NCBI GenBank assembly: GCA_963921305.4
Contig: CAWUEX030000002.1
Location: 3,348,001 to 3,412,000, forward strand
Source of the DNA: CAWUEX02 sp963921305
GTDB lineage: Bacteria; Pseudomonadota; Alphaproteobacteria; Rhodospirillales; Rhodospirillaceae
Reading direction: 5' to 3'
Length of the DNA stretch: 64,000 bases
The notes under the pieces are model-generated. The model had not been told where the DNA came from. It searched no databases and saw only the letters and a list, made by a program, of their open reading frames with translations. Of the stretch, positions 41,428 to 49,829 are shown one piece after another; within the stretch, counting starts at the first letter, position 1, and the number at the start of each line of letters is the position of its first letter. The position numbers and the translations under genes are program-made.

Positions 41428-42462
41428 ATGATTGAACCTTGGCGCGCCACCTGCATGCAGGTGTACACCCGCATCTTGAACCGGGTATCGACCCGCGAAG
41501 ATGCGATGGAAATCGTCAATTCCAGTTTGGACCGCTGGACGGAGTTGGCCAAAGCGGCGGTGCGCAGTGATGAGAAACAGCTCTTGTTGTTTCCTGAGTT
41601 TGCCTTGCAGGGCTTTCCGATTCACGAAAGTGCGGAAGAATGGATCGCCAAAGCGTGTTTCGATATTCCGGGGCCCGAGACAGAGCGTCTGCAAAAGCTT
41701 GCCCAGGATTTAAAGTGTTACATCGGTGCCAACAGTTACGAGCGGGATGAGGAATGGCCCGGGCGCTATTTCAATTGTAGTTACCTCATCAATGACAGCG
41801 GCGATATCATCCTAAAGTACCGCCGCGTCAATACAGCGCATGCCTCTTCACCCCATGATTTTCTCGACAAGTACCTCGACCGCTATGGTTTGGAGGGCAT
41901 GTTCCCCGTGGCGGAAACGCCGCTGGGTAATATCGGCATGATGCCCTGTGGTGAGATCATGTTCCCGGAAGCGGCGCGCACGCTGGCGTTCCGCGGCGCG
42001 GAGGTCATTCTGCACCCGACGTCCGACTATGGCGCCGATGATAACTGGAGCTGGCAGTCGGCGAAGAAAGTCCGAGCCTCCGAAAATATGGTGTATCTCA
42101 TTTCGGCAAACGCGGGCGGCATGCCCGAAGCCTATCGGGGTGCTCACGATATTGCCGGTCAATCACGCATTTTCGATTGGGAAGGCCGGGTGTTGACTCA
42201 GGGACCGAGCCCAGGAGAGTCGTTGCGGTGTTCTGCGTTGATTGACGTCGAGGCCTTGCGCCGGGTGCGTTCAACCACCGGTGGCTTCAATCGCATTGCG
42301 CAGGCGCGGCCCGAAGCGTACGCCGCCGTCTATGCCTCGACGGCGATTTACCCCGTCAATCGTTTCGCAGACAAGCCGATGGAATCCAAGAAGATGGTTA
42401 AGAGCATGCTTCAGGACTCCCTCAAGAATATGATGAAGAACAAAATGCTGCCGCCGCGGTAG
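41428..42462 (+). CDS. Nitrilase-superfamily hydrolase, first tandem copy
   Basis: A 344-residue cytoplasmic carbon-nitrogen hydrolase. Glu57 lies in FPEFALQGFP and Cys174 in PCGEIMFPEAAR. At the catalytic lysine position after YR the sequence is KYRRVN, i.e. Arg133 instead of Lys; the same occurs in the second copy, so it is a feature of this subgroup. The C-terminal DVEALRRVRSTTGGFNRI is shared with the exported relative at 4850-6100. Likely substrates are amides or carbamoyl compounds, but the specific one is unknown. The next gene is a frameshifted copy 36 bases downstream. Confidence 0.85.
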   Translation: MIEPWRATCMQVYTRILNRVSTREDAMEIVNSSLDRWTELAKAAVRSDEKQLLLFPEFALQGFPIHESAEEWIAKACFDIPGPETERLQKLAQDLKCYIGANSYERDEEWPGRYFNCSYLINDSGDIILKYRRVNTAHASSPHDFLDKYLDRYGLEGMFPVAETPLGNIGMMPCGEIMFPEAARTLAFRGAEVILHPTSDYGADDNWSWQSAKKVRASENMVYLISANAGGMPEAYRGAHDIAGQSRIFDWEGRVLTQGPSPGESLRCSALIDVEALRRVRSTTGGFNRIAQARPEAYAAVYASTAIYPVNRFADKPMESKKMVKSMLQDSLKNMMKNKMLPPR

Positions 42463-42498
42463 AAGCAAGAGCGGCAGCAAGGAAAAAGGGACAATCAA

Positions 42499-43544
42499 AT
42501 GGTGCAACCGTGGACCGCGACCTGCATGCAGGTCTACACCCATACGGTCAACAGCGCGAAAAACCGTGAGGACGCGCTGGAGATCATTCACAAAAGTCTC
42601 GACCGTTGGGTGACCCTGGCTAAGGGAACGGCGCGCGGCGGCGGACCGCATTTGCTGTTGTATCCAGAATTCGCGTTGACTGGTTTTCCCTTGCTTGAGT
42701 CGGCAGCGGAGTGGATCGACAAAGCGTGTATCGAAATTCCCGGCCCTGAAACGGAGAAACTGCAAAAAGCAGCACAGGAACTTGAGTGCTTTATCGGCGC
42801 CAACAGTTACGAGAAAGACCCTGATTGGCCCGGGCGATACTTTAACTGCTGTTACCTCATCAATCCGTCGGGCGATGTGATCCTGAAATACCGCCGTATC
42901 AACACGGTGCACACGGCATCGCCCCATGACTTCATGGACGCGTACCTGGACAAATACGGCCTTGAGGGCACATTCCCGTGGCGAACACGGAGCTTGGTAA
43001 TCTGGCGATGATGCCGTGCGGGGAAATCATGTATCCGGAAGCCGCCCGCATGTTCATGTTCCGGGGGGCGGAGGTGCTACTGCACCCGACGTCGGATCAC
43101 GGCATGGCGGACAAGGTTGCCTGGGAGTCCGCAAAGAAGGTGCGCGCTTCCGAAAACATGATGTACCTCGTTTCCACGAACGCGACCGGCCAATTGGGAA
43201 CCTTTATTCCCGAAGGGCAAACACTCGGCAACTCCAAGATTATCGATTATCACGGCCGTATTCTCGCGAACGTAGGCGGGCCGGGTGAAAGCACGGTAGC
43301 CTCGGCAACGATTGACGTCGAAGCCCTACGGCGGGAACGGCGCGTGCCAGGGGCGTTGAACCGTTTGCTGCGTCAGCGGATCGAAATTTATCGGCCGCTT
43401 TACAACCAGACCTCGTTCTACCCGCCGAACGCGTTTGCGGACGCACCAATGGACTCAAAGGCACGGATTATGGAACTCCAGGAAGAGGCTCTGGACAAAA
43501 TGGCAGATGCCGGGATCGTCAGTCTGCCAAAGGCGGCGGAATAA
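42499..43544 (+). pseudogene. Second nitrilase-superfamily copy, frameshifted
   Basis: Homologous along its whole length to the preceding gene: FPEFALTGFPLLESA with the Glu, KYRRINT, then PCGEIMYPEAARMFMFRG with the Cys. The frame breaks near 42979: ...YGLEGTFP is followed by WRTRSLVIWR and a stop, while the correct continuation (VANTELGNLAMMPCGEIM) is in another frame. Comparison with copy 1 (FPVAETPLGN) shows that one G is missing in TTCCCG(G)TGGCG. All else is intact, so the break is recent or a sequencing error. Without it the protein would be 348 residues. Confidence 0.85.
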
Positions 43545-43548
43545 CGAC

Positions 43549-44286
43549 ATGCGCGGTTTCGCGCTCACATTCATTTTTGCGCTGCTGTCAGCAACGGCGT
43601 GGGCAGATGTAGTCTTGGTCGCCGGTGCGAGTGGCGGCACGGGGCGTCATCTCGTCGAGCAACTCACTGCGGACGGACACGAGGTGAAGGGCCTCACGCG
43701 CGATCCTGACTCGGCCCAGGCGCGCACTGGGTTTGATATTTTATGGGTTGCTGGAGACGTGCGCGATCCGGAGTCCTTAAGCGGGATCATGGCGGGTGTC
43801 GATTACGTTCAGTGCGCCGTCGGGGCGCGCGAACCATTCGGACCGAACCGGCCGGAGATTGTCGATTACAAAGGCGTGACCCATTTGGTCGACGCGGCCA
43901 AGGCGGCGGGAACGGTGAAGCGTTTCGTTCTTCTCTCGTCAGCCAATGTGACGATTGTCGAGCATCCGTTCAATAAAGGGTTCAATAACCTTCTGATCTG
44001 GAAGTATCTGGGGGAAGATTACCTCAGGCGATCCGGTCTGGACTACACTGTGGTCCGTCCGCCCCAACTGCTTGATGAGCCAGGTGGTAAAGCTGGGATA
44101 CGACTGCAGCAAGGCGACCCTGGCGGACCTGGGCAGATGCCAAGGGAAGACCTCGCAGCAGTGATGATTGAAGCAATGACGTCGCCACATACAAGCAAAA
44201 CGACGTTTGAAATCTTTCGGGATAACGCGCGCGCGGTGGACGCCTGGCGAGGCGAACTTGCGACTCTCTCTCCTGATCCTGAATAA
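43549..44286 (+). CDS. NAD(P)-binding protein with N-terminal signal sequence
   Basis: A 245-residue protein of the atypical SDR (NmrA/YwnB-like) type. Rossmann motif VVLVAGASGGTGRHLVEQL, then GDVRDPESLSGIMAGVDYVQCAVG and KRFVLLSSANVT and LDYTVVRPPQLLDEPGG. A hydrophobic leader RGFALTFIFALLSATAWAD stands directly before the first beta strand and looks like a cleavable signal. That would place a nucleotide-binding protein in the periplasm or at the membrane, which is unusual. The start follows the nitrilase copy by four bases, so they form one operon. Its stop is adjacent to the convergent DsbA-family gene. Confidence 0.78.
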   Translation: MRGFALTFIFALLSATAWADVVLVAGASGGTGRHLVEQLTADGHEVKGLTRDPDSAQARTGFDILWVAGDVRDPESLSGIMAGVDYVQCAVGAREPFGPNRPEIVDYKGVTHLVDAAKAAGTVKRFVLLSSANVTIVEHPFNKGFNNLLIWKYLGEDYLRRSGLDYTVVRPPQLLDEPGGKAGIRLQQGDPGGPGQMPREDLAAVMIEAMTSPHTSKTTFEIFRDNARAVDAWRGELATLSPDPE

Positions 44287-44287
44287 C

Positions 44288-44947
44288 TCAGCCGATGCTT
44301 TGTAACGGCGGTTGCTCTGCTTCTTCGGCCGCGGCCATGTCAAACATACGTAGGATGATCTCTGGCTCTTGAGCGCCGGCGATAGCTTTTGATTCGTTGA
44401 AGATGTAGCAGGGCACGCCTGTCACCCCAAGACGATGCATCCGGGCGTTTTCATTGAAGACCGAGTTTAAGTCGTTCTCGCTGAGAAGGTGTGAGGTTGC
44501 GACCTGACGGTCGACGCCAATTTCCTCTGCCAACCTGATGAGGACCTCGGGATCGCCAATATCCAGGCCGCGCTCGAAGAAAGCCGAGAACAGGAGGTCA
44601 ACGGCTTCGCTTTGCGCGCCAATAGTCTGGGCCAAGCGCACCAGGCGGTGCGAGTTGGCCGAATTGGGAGTGCGCTCAATCTTATCCAGCGCAAAATTGA
44701 TGCCTTCACCTTTGCCCGTGAAAATAAGAGCTTCAATGATGCGTTCATATTGTTGCGACGACCCAAACTTGCGCTCCAGCCATTCCTCTCGGTTCACACC
44801 GCCCGGCGGTAAATCCGGATTCAGCAAGAATGAGCGGTAGCGGATTTCAGGCGCAAGGTCGGGCCGCTGACGTAAAGCGCGGTCAAAGCGCTTTTTACCA
44901 ACGAAACACCAAGGGCAAACTGTGTCGAAAACGATATCAATGCGCAT
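44288..44947 (-). CDS. DsbA-family oxidoreductase (FrnE-like)
   Basis: A 219-residue protein starting RIDIVFDTVCPWCFVGKKRFDRAL: thioredoxin fold with CPWC, no signal peptide. Further: RYRSFLLNPDLPPGGVNREEWLERKFGS, SHRLVRLAQTIGAQSEAVDLLFSAFFERGLDIGDPEVLI and GVTGVPCYIFNESKAIAGAQEPE (in pieces; cis-Pro in GVPCYIF). This is the FrnE-like DsbA group of cytoplasmic thiol-disulfide isomerases. A longer frame running upstream goes through a tRNA gene and is wrong; the ATG used is the first in the conserved region. Confidence 0.9.
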   Translation of the reverse strand: MRIDIVFDTVCPWCFVGKKRFDRALRQRPDLAPEIRYRSFLLNPDLPPGGVNREEWLERKFGSSQQYERIIEALIFTGKGEGINFALDKIERTPNSANSHRLVRLAQTIGAQSEAVDLLFSAFFERGLDIGDPEVLIRLAEEIGVDRQVATSHLLSENDLNSVFNENARMHRLGVTGVPCYIFNESKAIAGAQEPEIILRMFDMAAAEEAEQPPLQSIG

Positions 44948-45054
44948 GTGGATACGTATCCGATAACTATTAAGTAAAAAGCTGGCAAGCCTGATGGCTA
45001 CAGCCCAGACCAGCACATCATACCATAAGTAAAGAGTATTGAATCTGGATGATA

Positions 45055-45144
45055 TGGCGGATGGGGTGGGATTCGAACCCACGAGACGCGTTAACGCCTG
45101 CTGGTTTTCAAGACCAGTGCCTTCAACCGCTCGGCCACCCATCC
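45055..45144 (-). tRNA. tRNA-Ser (anticodon UGA)
   Basis: On the minus strand: acceptor GGATGGG at the 5' end (45144 down) pairing with CCCATCC before discriminator G and encoded CCA (45055-45057). D-arm begins TGGCCGAGCGG. Anticodon stem CTGGT-CTTGAAA-ACCAG puts UGA at 45108-45110. A long variable arm follows (CAGGCGTTAACGCGTCTC area), as in class II tRNAs. T-arm has GTGGGTTCGAATCCCAC. It lies between the DsbA-family gene and mtnP. Confidence 0.95.
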
Positions 45145-45269
45145 GCTTGACTGCAGCGGGATACTAGACCTGCCGGAGAGGGTCAAGCAGTGTGACCGCG
45201 CGTACCTTACCAGTTTGTTCCACTCGGGCCCTGTGGCAGACTTGCCCGTTGAGCAAGGGAGAGTTTTGA

Positions 45270-46163
45270 ATGGTAAAACCGGGTGTTCCACCGGTCATCG
45301 GTTTAGTCGGCGGATCGGGTCTTTATGACATCTCCGGACTTAGCGATACCGAATGGGTCGAGGTCGAGACCCCCTTTGGGCCGCCGTCCGATGCATTGTT
45401 GCGGGGAACATTAAACGGCCAGCCGGTTGTATTTTTGCCCCGCCATGGCAGGGGCCACCGCCTTGCGCCATCGGATCTAAATTTCCGGGCCAATATCTAC
45501 GCCCTCAAAAGCCTGGGCGTCACCGAGGTTTTGTCGCTCAGCGCGTGCGGGTCTTTTAAGGAAGACCTGCCACCAGGGACTTTTGTTCTCGTCGATCAAT
45601 TCATCGACCGCACCTTCGCCCGCAAGAAGACGTTCTTCGGTGAGGGGTTTGTCGCACACGTCTCGGTCGCCCATCCCACGTGCCGGCGGCTGGGCGACGC
45701 CCTCGAAGCTGCCGTACAAAACATAGGCGTGCCATATCAACGGGGCCGGACATATCTCGCGATGGAAGGGCCGCAGTTCTCAACGCTCGCGGAGTCTAAC
45801 CTGTATCGGTCCTGGGGATGCGATGTCATCGGTATGACGAATATGCCGGAAGCCAAGCTCGCTCGAGAGGCTGAGATGTGTTACGCGACTGTGGCGATGG
45901 TGACCGATTTCGATTGCTGGCATCCAGATCATGATGCGGTCACTGTTGAGCAAGTCATATCTACACTTCTGTCAAATGCGAATCACGCAAAAGAGCTGGT
46001 GACTAAGATCGTACCCGCTCTCGCCGCCCGCACTCACACTTGTGAATCCGGATGTCAAACGGCGTTGGATCATGCCGTTATCACCGCACCGGATGCGCAA
46101 GATAAGGATCTCATCAGAAAACTTGGGCCGATTGTCTCACGAGTTACGAGTGGTGAATCGTGA
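45270..46163 (+). CDS. mtnP: S-methyl-5'-thioadenosine phosphorylase
   Basis: A 297-residue enzyme that converts methylthioadenosine and phosphate to adenine and methylthioribose-1-phosphate. IGLVGGSGLYDI at the N-terminus is the phosphate loop; FLPRHGRGHRLAPSDLNFRANIYALKSLGV, LSACGSFKEDLPPG, YLAMEGPQFST and DVIGMTNMPEAKLAREAEMCYATVAMVTDFDCW complete the family pattern (in pieces). ASP in TDFDCW is typical of MTA-specific forms. It starts a tightly packed operon: the next start overlaps its stop. Length is normal. Confidence 0.93.
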   Translation: MVKPGVPPVIGLVGGSGLYDISGLSDTEWVEVETPFGPPSDALLRGTLNGQPVVFLPRHGRGHRLAPSDLNFRANIYALKSLGVTEVLSLSACGSFKEDLPPGTFVLVDQFIDRTFARKKTFFGEGFVAHVSVAHPTCRRLGDALEAAVQNIGVPYQRGRTYLAMEGPQFSTLAESNLYRSWGCDVIGMTNMPEAKLAREAEMCYATVAMVTDFDCWHPDHDAVTVEQVISTLLSNANHAKELVTKIVPALAARTHTCESGCQTALDHAVITAPDAQDKDLIRKLGPIVSRVTSGES

Positions 46164-47257
46164 AGATTGACGGTGTTCCATACCGGACGATCTGGACGGC
46201 GAAGAACAACCGGACAGTTCAAATCATTGACCAGACTCTGTTGCCGCATGAATTTGTCATATGCGACCTAGAGACGGTTGAGGACGCGGCGCGGGCCATA
46301 CGCGACATGCTGGTGCGCGGTGCTCCGCTTATTGGCGCCACAGCTGCGTATGGTCTGGCGCTCGCAATGCGCCATGACCCGAGTGATGACTCTTTGAATC
46401 ACAGTTCAGAACAGCTTCGGGCAACGCGCCCCACGGCCAGCAATCTGGCGTGGGCCCTAACGCGGATGAGGCAAGTTCTAAAGCCTTTGGCCCCGCCTGA
46501 ACGCGAGGACGCCGCGTATGCCGAAGCTGCCAGAATTTGCGAGGAAGACGTCGCGACGTGTAAAGCCATTGGCCAGCACGGTGTACAGATCATTAAGGCA
46601 CTCTGGGAGGACAGCGAGAGGTCCGATCCCATCAACATCTTGACCCATTGTAACGCTGGGTGGCTCGCTACCGTCGACTGGGGCACGGCGCTGGCGCCGA
46701 TCTACATGGCAGCGGACGAGGGCGTGCCTGTGCATGTTTGGGTGGATGAAACCCGGCCGCGGAATCAGGGGGCGAGCCTAACGGCTTGGGAACTCGGCAA
46801 GCACGGTGTGCCGCACACCCTGATTGTGGACAACGCCGGCGGGCATTTGATGCAGCACGGACAGGTGGACCTGTGCATTGTCGGAACGGACCGCACAACC
46901 GCGTCGGGAGATGTGTGCAACAAAGTGGGAACCTACTTGAAAGCTCTTGCAGCCAGGGAAAGCCATGTCCCTTTTTATGTCGCGCTGCCTTTCTCGACGA
47001 TCGATTGGTCGACCACCGATGGCGTTCGAGACATCCCCATCGAGACACGCTCAGCCCGTGAGGTGACCCACGTTCAAGGCAAAACAGGCGGCGGCACCCT
47101 TGAAGCTGTGCAGTTAACACCGGACGAAACGGACGCCTTGAATATCGCGTTCGACGTCACTCCGGCCCATCTGGTAACCGGGCTGATCACGGAACGCGGT
47201 GTTTGCGAGGCCTCAGCCGAAGGTTTGCGGTCACTCTATCCCGAGAAGGCGGCATGA
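46160..47257 (+). CDS. mtnA: S-methyl-5-thioribose-1-phosphate isomerase
   Basis: A 365-residue isomerase converting methylthioribose-1-phosphate to methylthioribulose-1-phosphate. RGAPLIGATAAYGLAL, THCNAGWLATVDWGTAL with catalytic Cys164, DETRPRNQGASLTAWEL and GTDRTTASGDVCNKVGTY with Asp244 are all in place. GTG start overlaps the mtnP stop, and its own stop overlaps the aldolase start, so the three genes are translated as a unit. Confidence 0.93.
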   Translation: MKIDGVPYRTIWTAKNNRTVQIIDQTLLPHEFVICDLETVEDAARAIRDMLVRGAPLIGATAAYGLALAMRHDPSDDSLNHSSEQLRATRPTASNLAWALTRMRQVLKPLAPPEREDAAYAEAARICEEDVATCKAIGQHGVQIIKALWEDSERSDPINILTHCNAGWLATVDWGTALAPIYMAADEGVPVHVWVDETRPRNQGASLTAWELGKHGVPHTLIVDNAGGHLMQHGQVDLCIVGTDRTTASGDVCNKVGTYLKALAARESHVPFYVALPFSTIDWSTTDGVRDIPIETRSAREVTHVQGKTGGGTLEAVQLTPDETDALNIAFDVTPAHLVTGLITERGVCEASAEGLRSLYPEKAA

Positions 47258-47949
47258 CGTCTAGCCAGGAGCAAAAAGATCGAGAAACCCTGATCACAGT
47301 CTGCAATGCCGTCAGCACAACTGGTCTGAGCTTCGGCACGTCAGGCAATGCCAGTGTGAGGTGTGATGACGCCAGTTGCCTGATTACGCCGACCGGCCTG
47401 TCATACGAACATATGTTGCCGGAGGACATCGTCACACTGTGCTTTGACGGGCGGTACTACGGGCGCAACCGTCCATCGTCCGAATGGCGTTTCCACACGG
47501 ATATTTATCAAGCTCGCCCAGACGTTGGGGCGATTGTCCACACGCATTCTCCATTCGCGACTGCCTTGGCATGCCGGGGTGAGGACATTCCGGCATTTCA
47601 CTACATGGTGGCCGTTGCCGGAGGGCCCGATATCCGTTGCGCGCCATACGCAACATTCGGAACCGAAGAGCTGTCTCAATATGCCGTCACTGCATTGCAA
47701 GACCGCTCTGCATGCTTGTTGGCCAATCACGGACAAATTGCCTTGGGCGCAACCATAGCCGACGCATTCAAACTTGCGGGAGAAGTCGAGAACCTGGCAG
47801 CCCAGTACTGGCGCGCCTGTCAGGGCGGCAGTCCGAACGTACTGGATAACGCTGAGATGACACGCGTCCTCAAGAAATTTGAGACGTATGGATCAAATGA
47901 GTCGTCTGACCCTGATTTGACCTCCGCAGGTGAAACATCGGACTCTTAG
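47254..47949 (+). CDS. Class II aldolase, likely methylthioribulose-1-phosphate aldolase
   Basis: A 231-residue protein of the class II aldolase/adducin family. GTSGNASVR (residues 28-36) and SSEWRFH (Glu77, His81) line the active site; HTHSPFA (His96, His98) and NHG (His159) bind zinc. Starts with the ATG overlapping the mtnA stop. In the universal methionine salvage pathway this position is held by the dehydratase MtnB, which also belongs to the family. Here no mtnC, mtnD or mtnE follows, and mtnP-mtnA-aldolase matches the order in Rhodospirillum rubrum, where the aldolase (Ald2) splits the sugar phosphate to DHAP and methylthioacetaldehyde. That assignment is preferred. Confidence 0.8.
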   Translation: MTSSQEQKDRETLITVCNAVSTTGLSFGTSGNASVRCDDASCLITPTGLSYEHMLPEDIVTLCFDGRYYGRNRPSSEWRFHTDIYQARPDVGAIVHTHSPFATALACRGEDIPAFHYMVAVAGGPDIRCAPYATFGTEELSQYAVTALQDRSACLLANHGQIALGATIADAFKLAGEVENLAAQYWRACQGGSPNVLDNAEMTRVLKKFETYGSNESSDPDLTSAGETSDS

Positions 47950-49037
47950 GCGGGTTCGATGCCGGTGAAGTTTAGGGCCGCGCGCTCTCGAAGCTGAGTG
48001 ACAAGAGCGGGATCAACAACCTGACCACCTTCGTTCAAGGCCTCCAAAAGCCGGCTTCGCAGGTCGGCAGCAGCGCCCGGCGTTGCCGGAAGTGGCGGCG
48101 GTGCGTTAAGCGCGCTACATAGACCGGCGTTCTTTGGTGTGCCCGCTTCGAAGACAATCGCTGGCGTACCAATGCAGGCCGCCGCCACCGTGTGATGAAA
48201 ACGGCCAGAAATGACCGCTTTGGCAGACGCAATGGCATTGGACCAGTCTGCGAAGGATGTGACCTCTTGATGAGACACATCCACGCGTCCGTCGGCACAC
48301 ATCATGTCAACGAATGGGGCATCATCTTTCGCAGGATTGCCGTTCGCGCCAGTAATATATACGAGGGAAAAGTCCGTCAGAATGTCGACTAGGGCTGCCA
48401 GAAGATCGGTAAGTATGTCCGGCGTAAGACCGAAGCCACCGCCCAGAATGATCGTGTCTGAATTCCCCGTATGGGAAAGACCCGCATAGTCCTCGCGGGA
48501 CAGAAACCGCGGCAGGCAGTCAAACGCTAGCTCCGCGGTAATGTCGCTTGTCTGGCACAAAGAGTGGCTCTCTGGCTCGCGGACATAAATGCGCGTGGCG
48601 TCCGCCAATGCGGTCCGGTACAGACGCGCCGCACCTTCATTGAACGCGCCGCTGCTGAACGGGAAGATGGATGTATTGACCACATGGGTCTGTTTACCCA
48701 AGCGGCCTGCGAGCTTGATCAGGTAGAGCAAATTGAAGGCTGAGCTTCGAAGTCCATGAAGCGTGCCTTCGCCATTGACCACAACCACCGAGGCTTTGTC
48801 GAACCGGGCAATAAGCTCCTCATGGTCATGCATGAAGACGCGATGAAAGCTATCGTCTGAGAAATGAGCTTCGGACGTCGGGGCCGTAGCAAGATTGTGG
48901 ATTTCAGCGACCCCAAAGGGATCAACCGTGTATCCCAACTCCTCTAGCGAATACCGTATTTCCGTGGACGTTCCATAGCATCCCCAATGATAGGCATTAC
49001 TTGTATCGTTGAGCAGCAGCGCGGTTGGAGGCGCCAT
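47946..49037 (-). CDS. Polysaccharide pyruvyl transferase-family protein
   Basis: A 363-residue soluble protein with the pyruvyl-transferase fold: LLLNDTSNAYHWGCYGTSTEIRYSL at the N-terminus, VVVVNGEGTLHGLRSSAFNLLYLI, the middle IILGGGFGLTPD and the C-terminal SGRFHHTVAAACIGTPAIVFEAGTPKN, with the family's conserved RFH. The usual role is adding ketal-pyruvate to a sugar of a surface polymer. No glycosyltransferase or export gene stands nearby; instead it lies with an ABC importer on the same strand (start separated by six bases from the permease gene), so its substrate may be something else. Convergent with the aldolase gene, overlapping by four bases. Confidence 0.78.
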   Translation of the reverse strand: MAPPTALLLNDTSNAYHWGCYGTSTEIRYSLEELGYTVDPFGVAEIHNLATAPTSEAHFSDDSFHRVFMHDHEELIARFDKASVVVVNGEGTLHGLRSSAFNLLYLIKLAGRLGKQTHVVNTSIFPFSSGAFNEGAARLYRTALADATRIYVREPESHSLCQTSDITAELAFDCLPRFLSREDYAGLSHTGNSDTIILGGGFGLTPDILTDLLAALVDILTDFSLVYITGANGNPAKDDAPFVDMMCADGRVDVSHQEVTSFADWSNAIASAKAVISGRFHHTVAAACIGTPAIVFEAGTPKNAGLCSALNAPPPLPATPGAAADLRSRLLEALNEGGQVVDPALVTQLRERAALNFTGIEPA

Positions 49038-49043
49038 TTCTGA

Positions 49044-49829
49044 TTACACTCCTGGTTCGTCCATGGCGCTTTCGTGCCAGTGGCGCAACAGCTGGCCCGA
49101 AAGCCAGTTCAATACACCGTATATGGCATAGCCCGTAACACTTAGGAGAACAAAGCAAGCGAGCGCCCTGGCCAGTTCCAGCCGGTAGCTGGCTTCTAAC
49201 AGGCGAGAGGCAAGGCCAGAACTGACACCGCTGGTTCCGGCTACCATCTCCGCCACAACGGTGCCAATGAGGGCAAGTCCACCGCTAATCCTCAAGCCCC
49301 CAAAAAAATAGGGCAAAGCCGAGGGAATGAGCAGGCGCCGCAGGGTTTGCGTCCGGCTTGCCCCATAGAGACGAAACAGATCTTGAAGGCTGCGGTCGGC
49401 ACTTTTTAGGCCGAGAAGGGTATTAGAGATGATGGGAAAGACCGCCGCGATCCAGGCCAGGATTAACAAGACAATAAACGGCGTCTCGACCCAGATGATG
49501 ATAAACGGTGCGACCGTCACGATGGGCGTGACCTGGAGAAAAACCGCATAAGGCATCATCATGCGTTCAAGCACTTTGGACTGGACGAGGACAATAGCCA
49601 GTCCCGCGCCGGTGATACACGCCAGTAAGAGGGCCGCGATGGTGACCTGCAGTGTGACGATAAGCGCACTGATCAACTCAGGTCCATCGACCCACAGGGC
49701 ACGTGCGATATCGCTGGGTGCCGGCAAAATATAGGGGGGAACGTCGTATACGCGTATCAGCGCTTGCCATAAGCCAAGCAAAACTGCACCGAACAGAACT
49801 GGAAGCAGAAGGTTCCGGGATTTTGTCAT
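49044..49829 (-). CDS. ABC importer permease (nitrate/sulfonate/taurine/ThiX type)
   Basis: A 261-residue permease with about six helices. The coupling motif is LYGASRTQTLRRLLIPSALPYFFGGLRI (EAA-type, in part), followed by ALIGTVVAEMVAGTSGVSSGLASRLLEASYRL, typical of the SsuC/TauC/ThiX permeases. ATG overlaps the end of the ATPase gene by four bases. It works with the ATPase and the binding protein encoded upstream. Confidence 0.9.
   Translation of the reverse strand: MTKSRNLLLPVLFGAVLLGLWQALIRVYDVPPYILPAPSDIARALWVDGPELISALIVTLQVTIAALLLACITGAGLAIVLVQSKVLERMMMPYAVFLQVTPIVTVAPFIIIWVETPFIVLLILAWIAAVFPIISNTLLGLKSADRSLQDLFRLYGASRTQTLRRLLIPSALPYFFGGLRISGGLALIGTVVAEMVAGTSGVSSGLASRLLEASYRLELARALACFVLLSVTGYAIYGVLNWLSGQLLRHWHESAMDEPGV

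Noticed and set aside
44948..45142. N-terminal extension of the DsbA-family frame
   Set aside because: The extension translates a tRNA-Ser gene; the real protein starts at the ATG before the CPWC domain.
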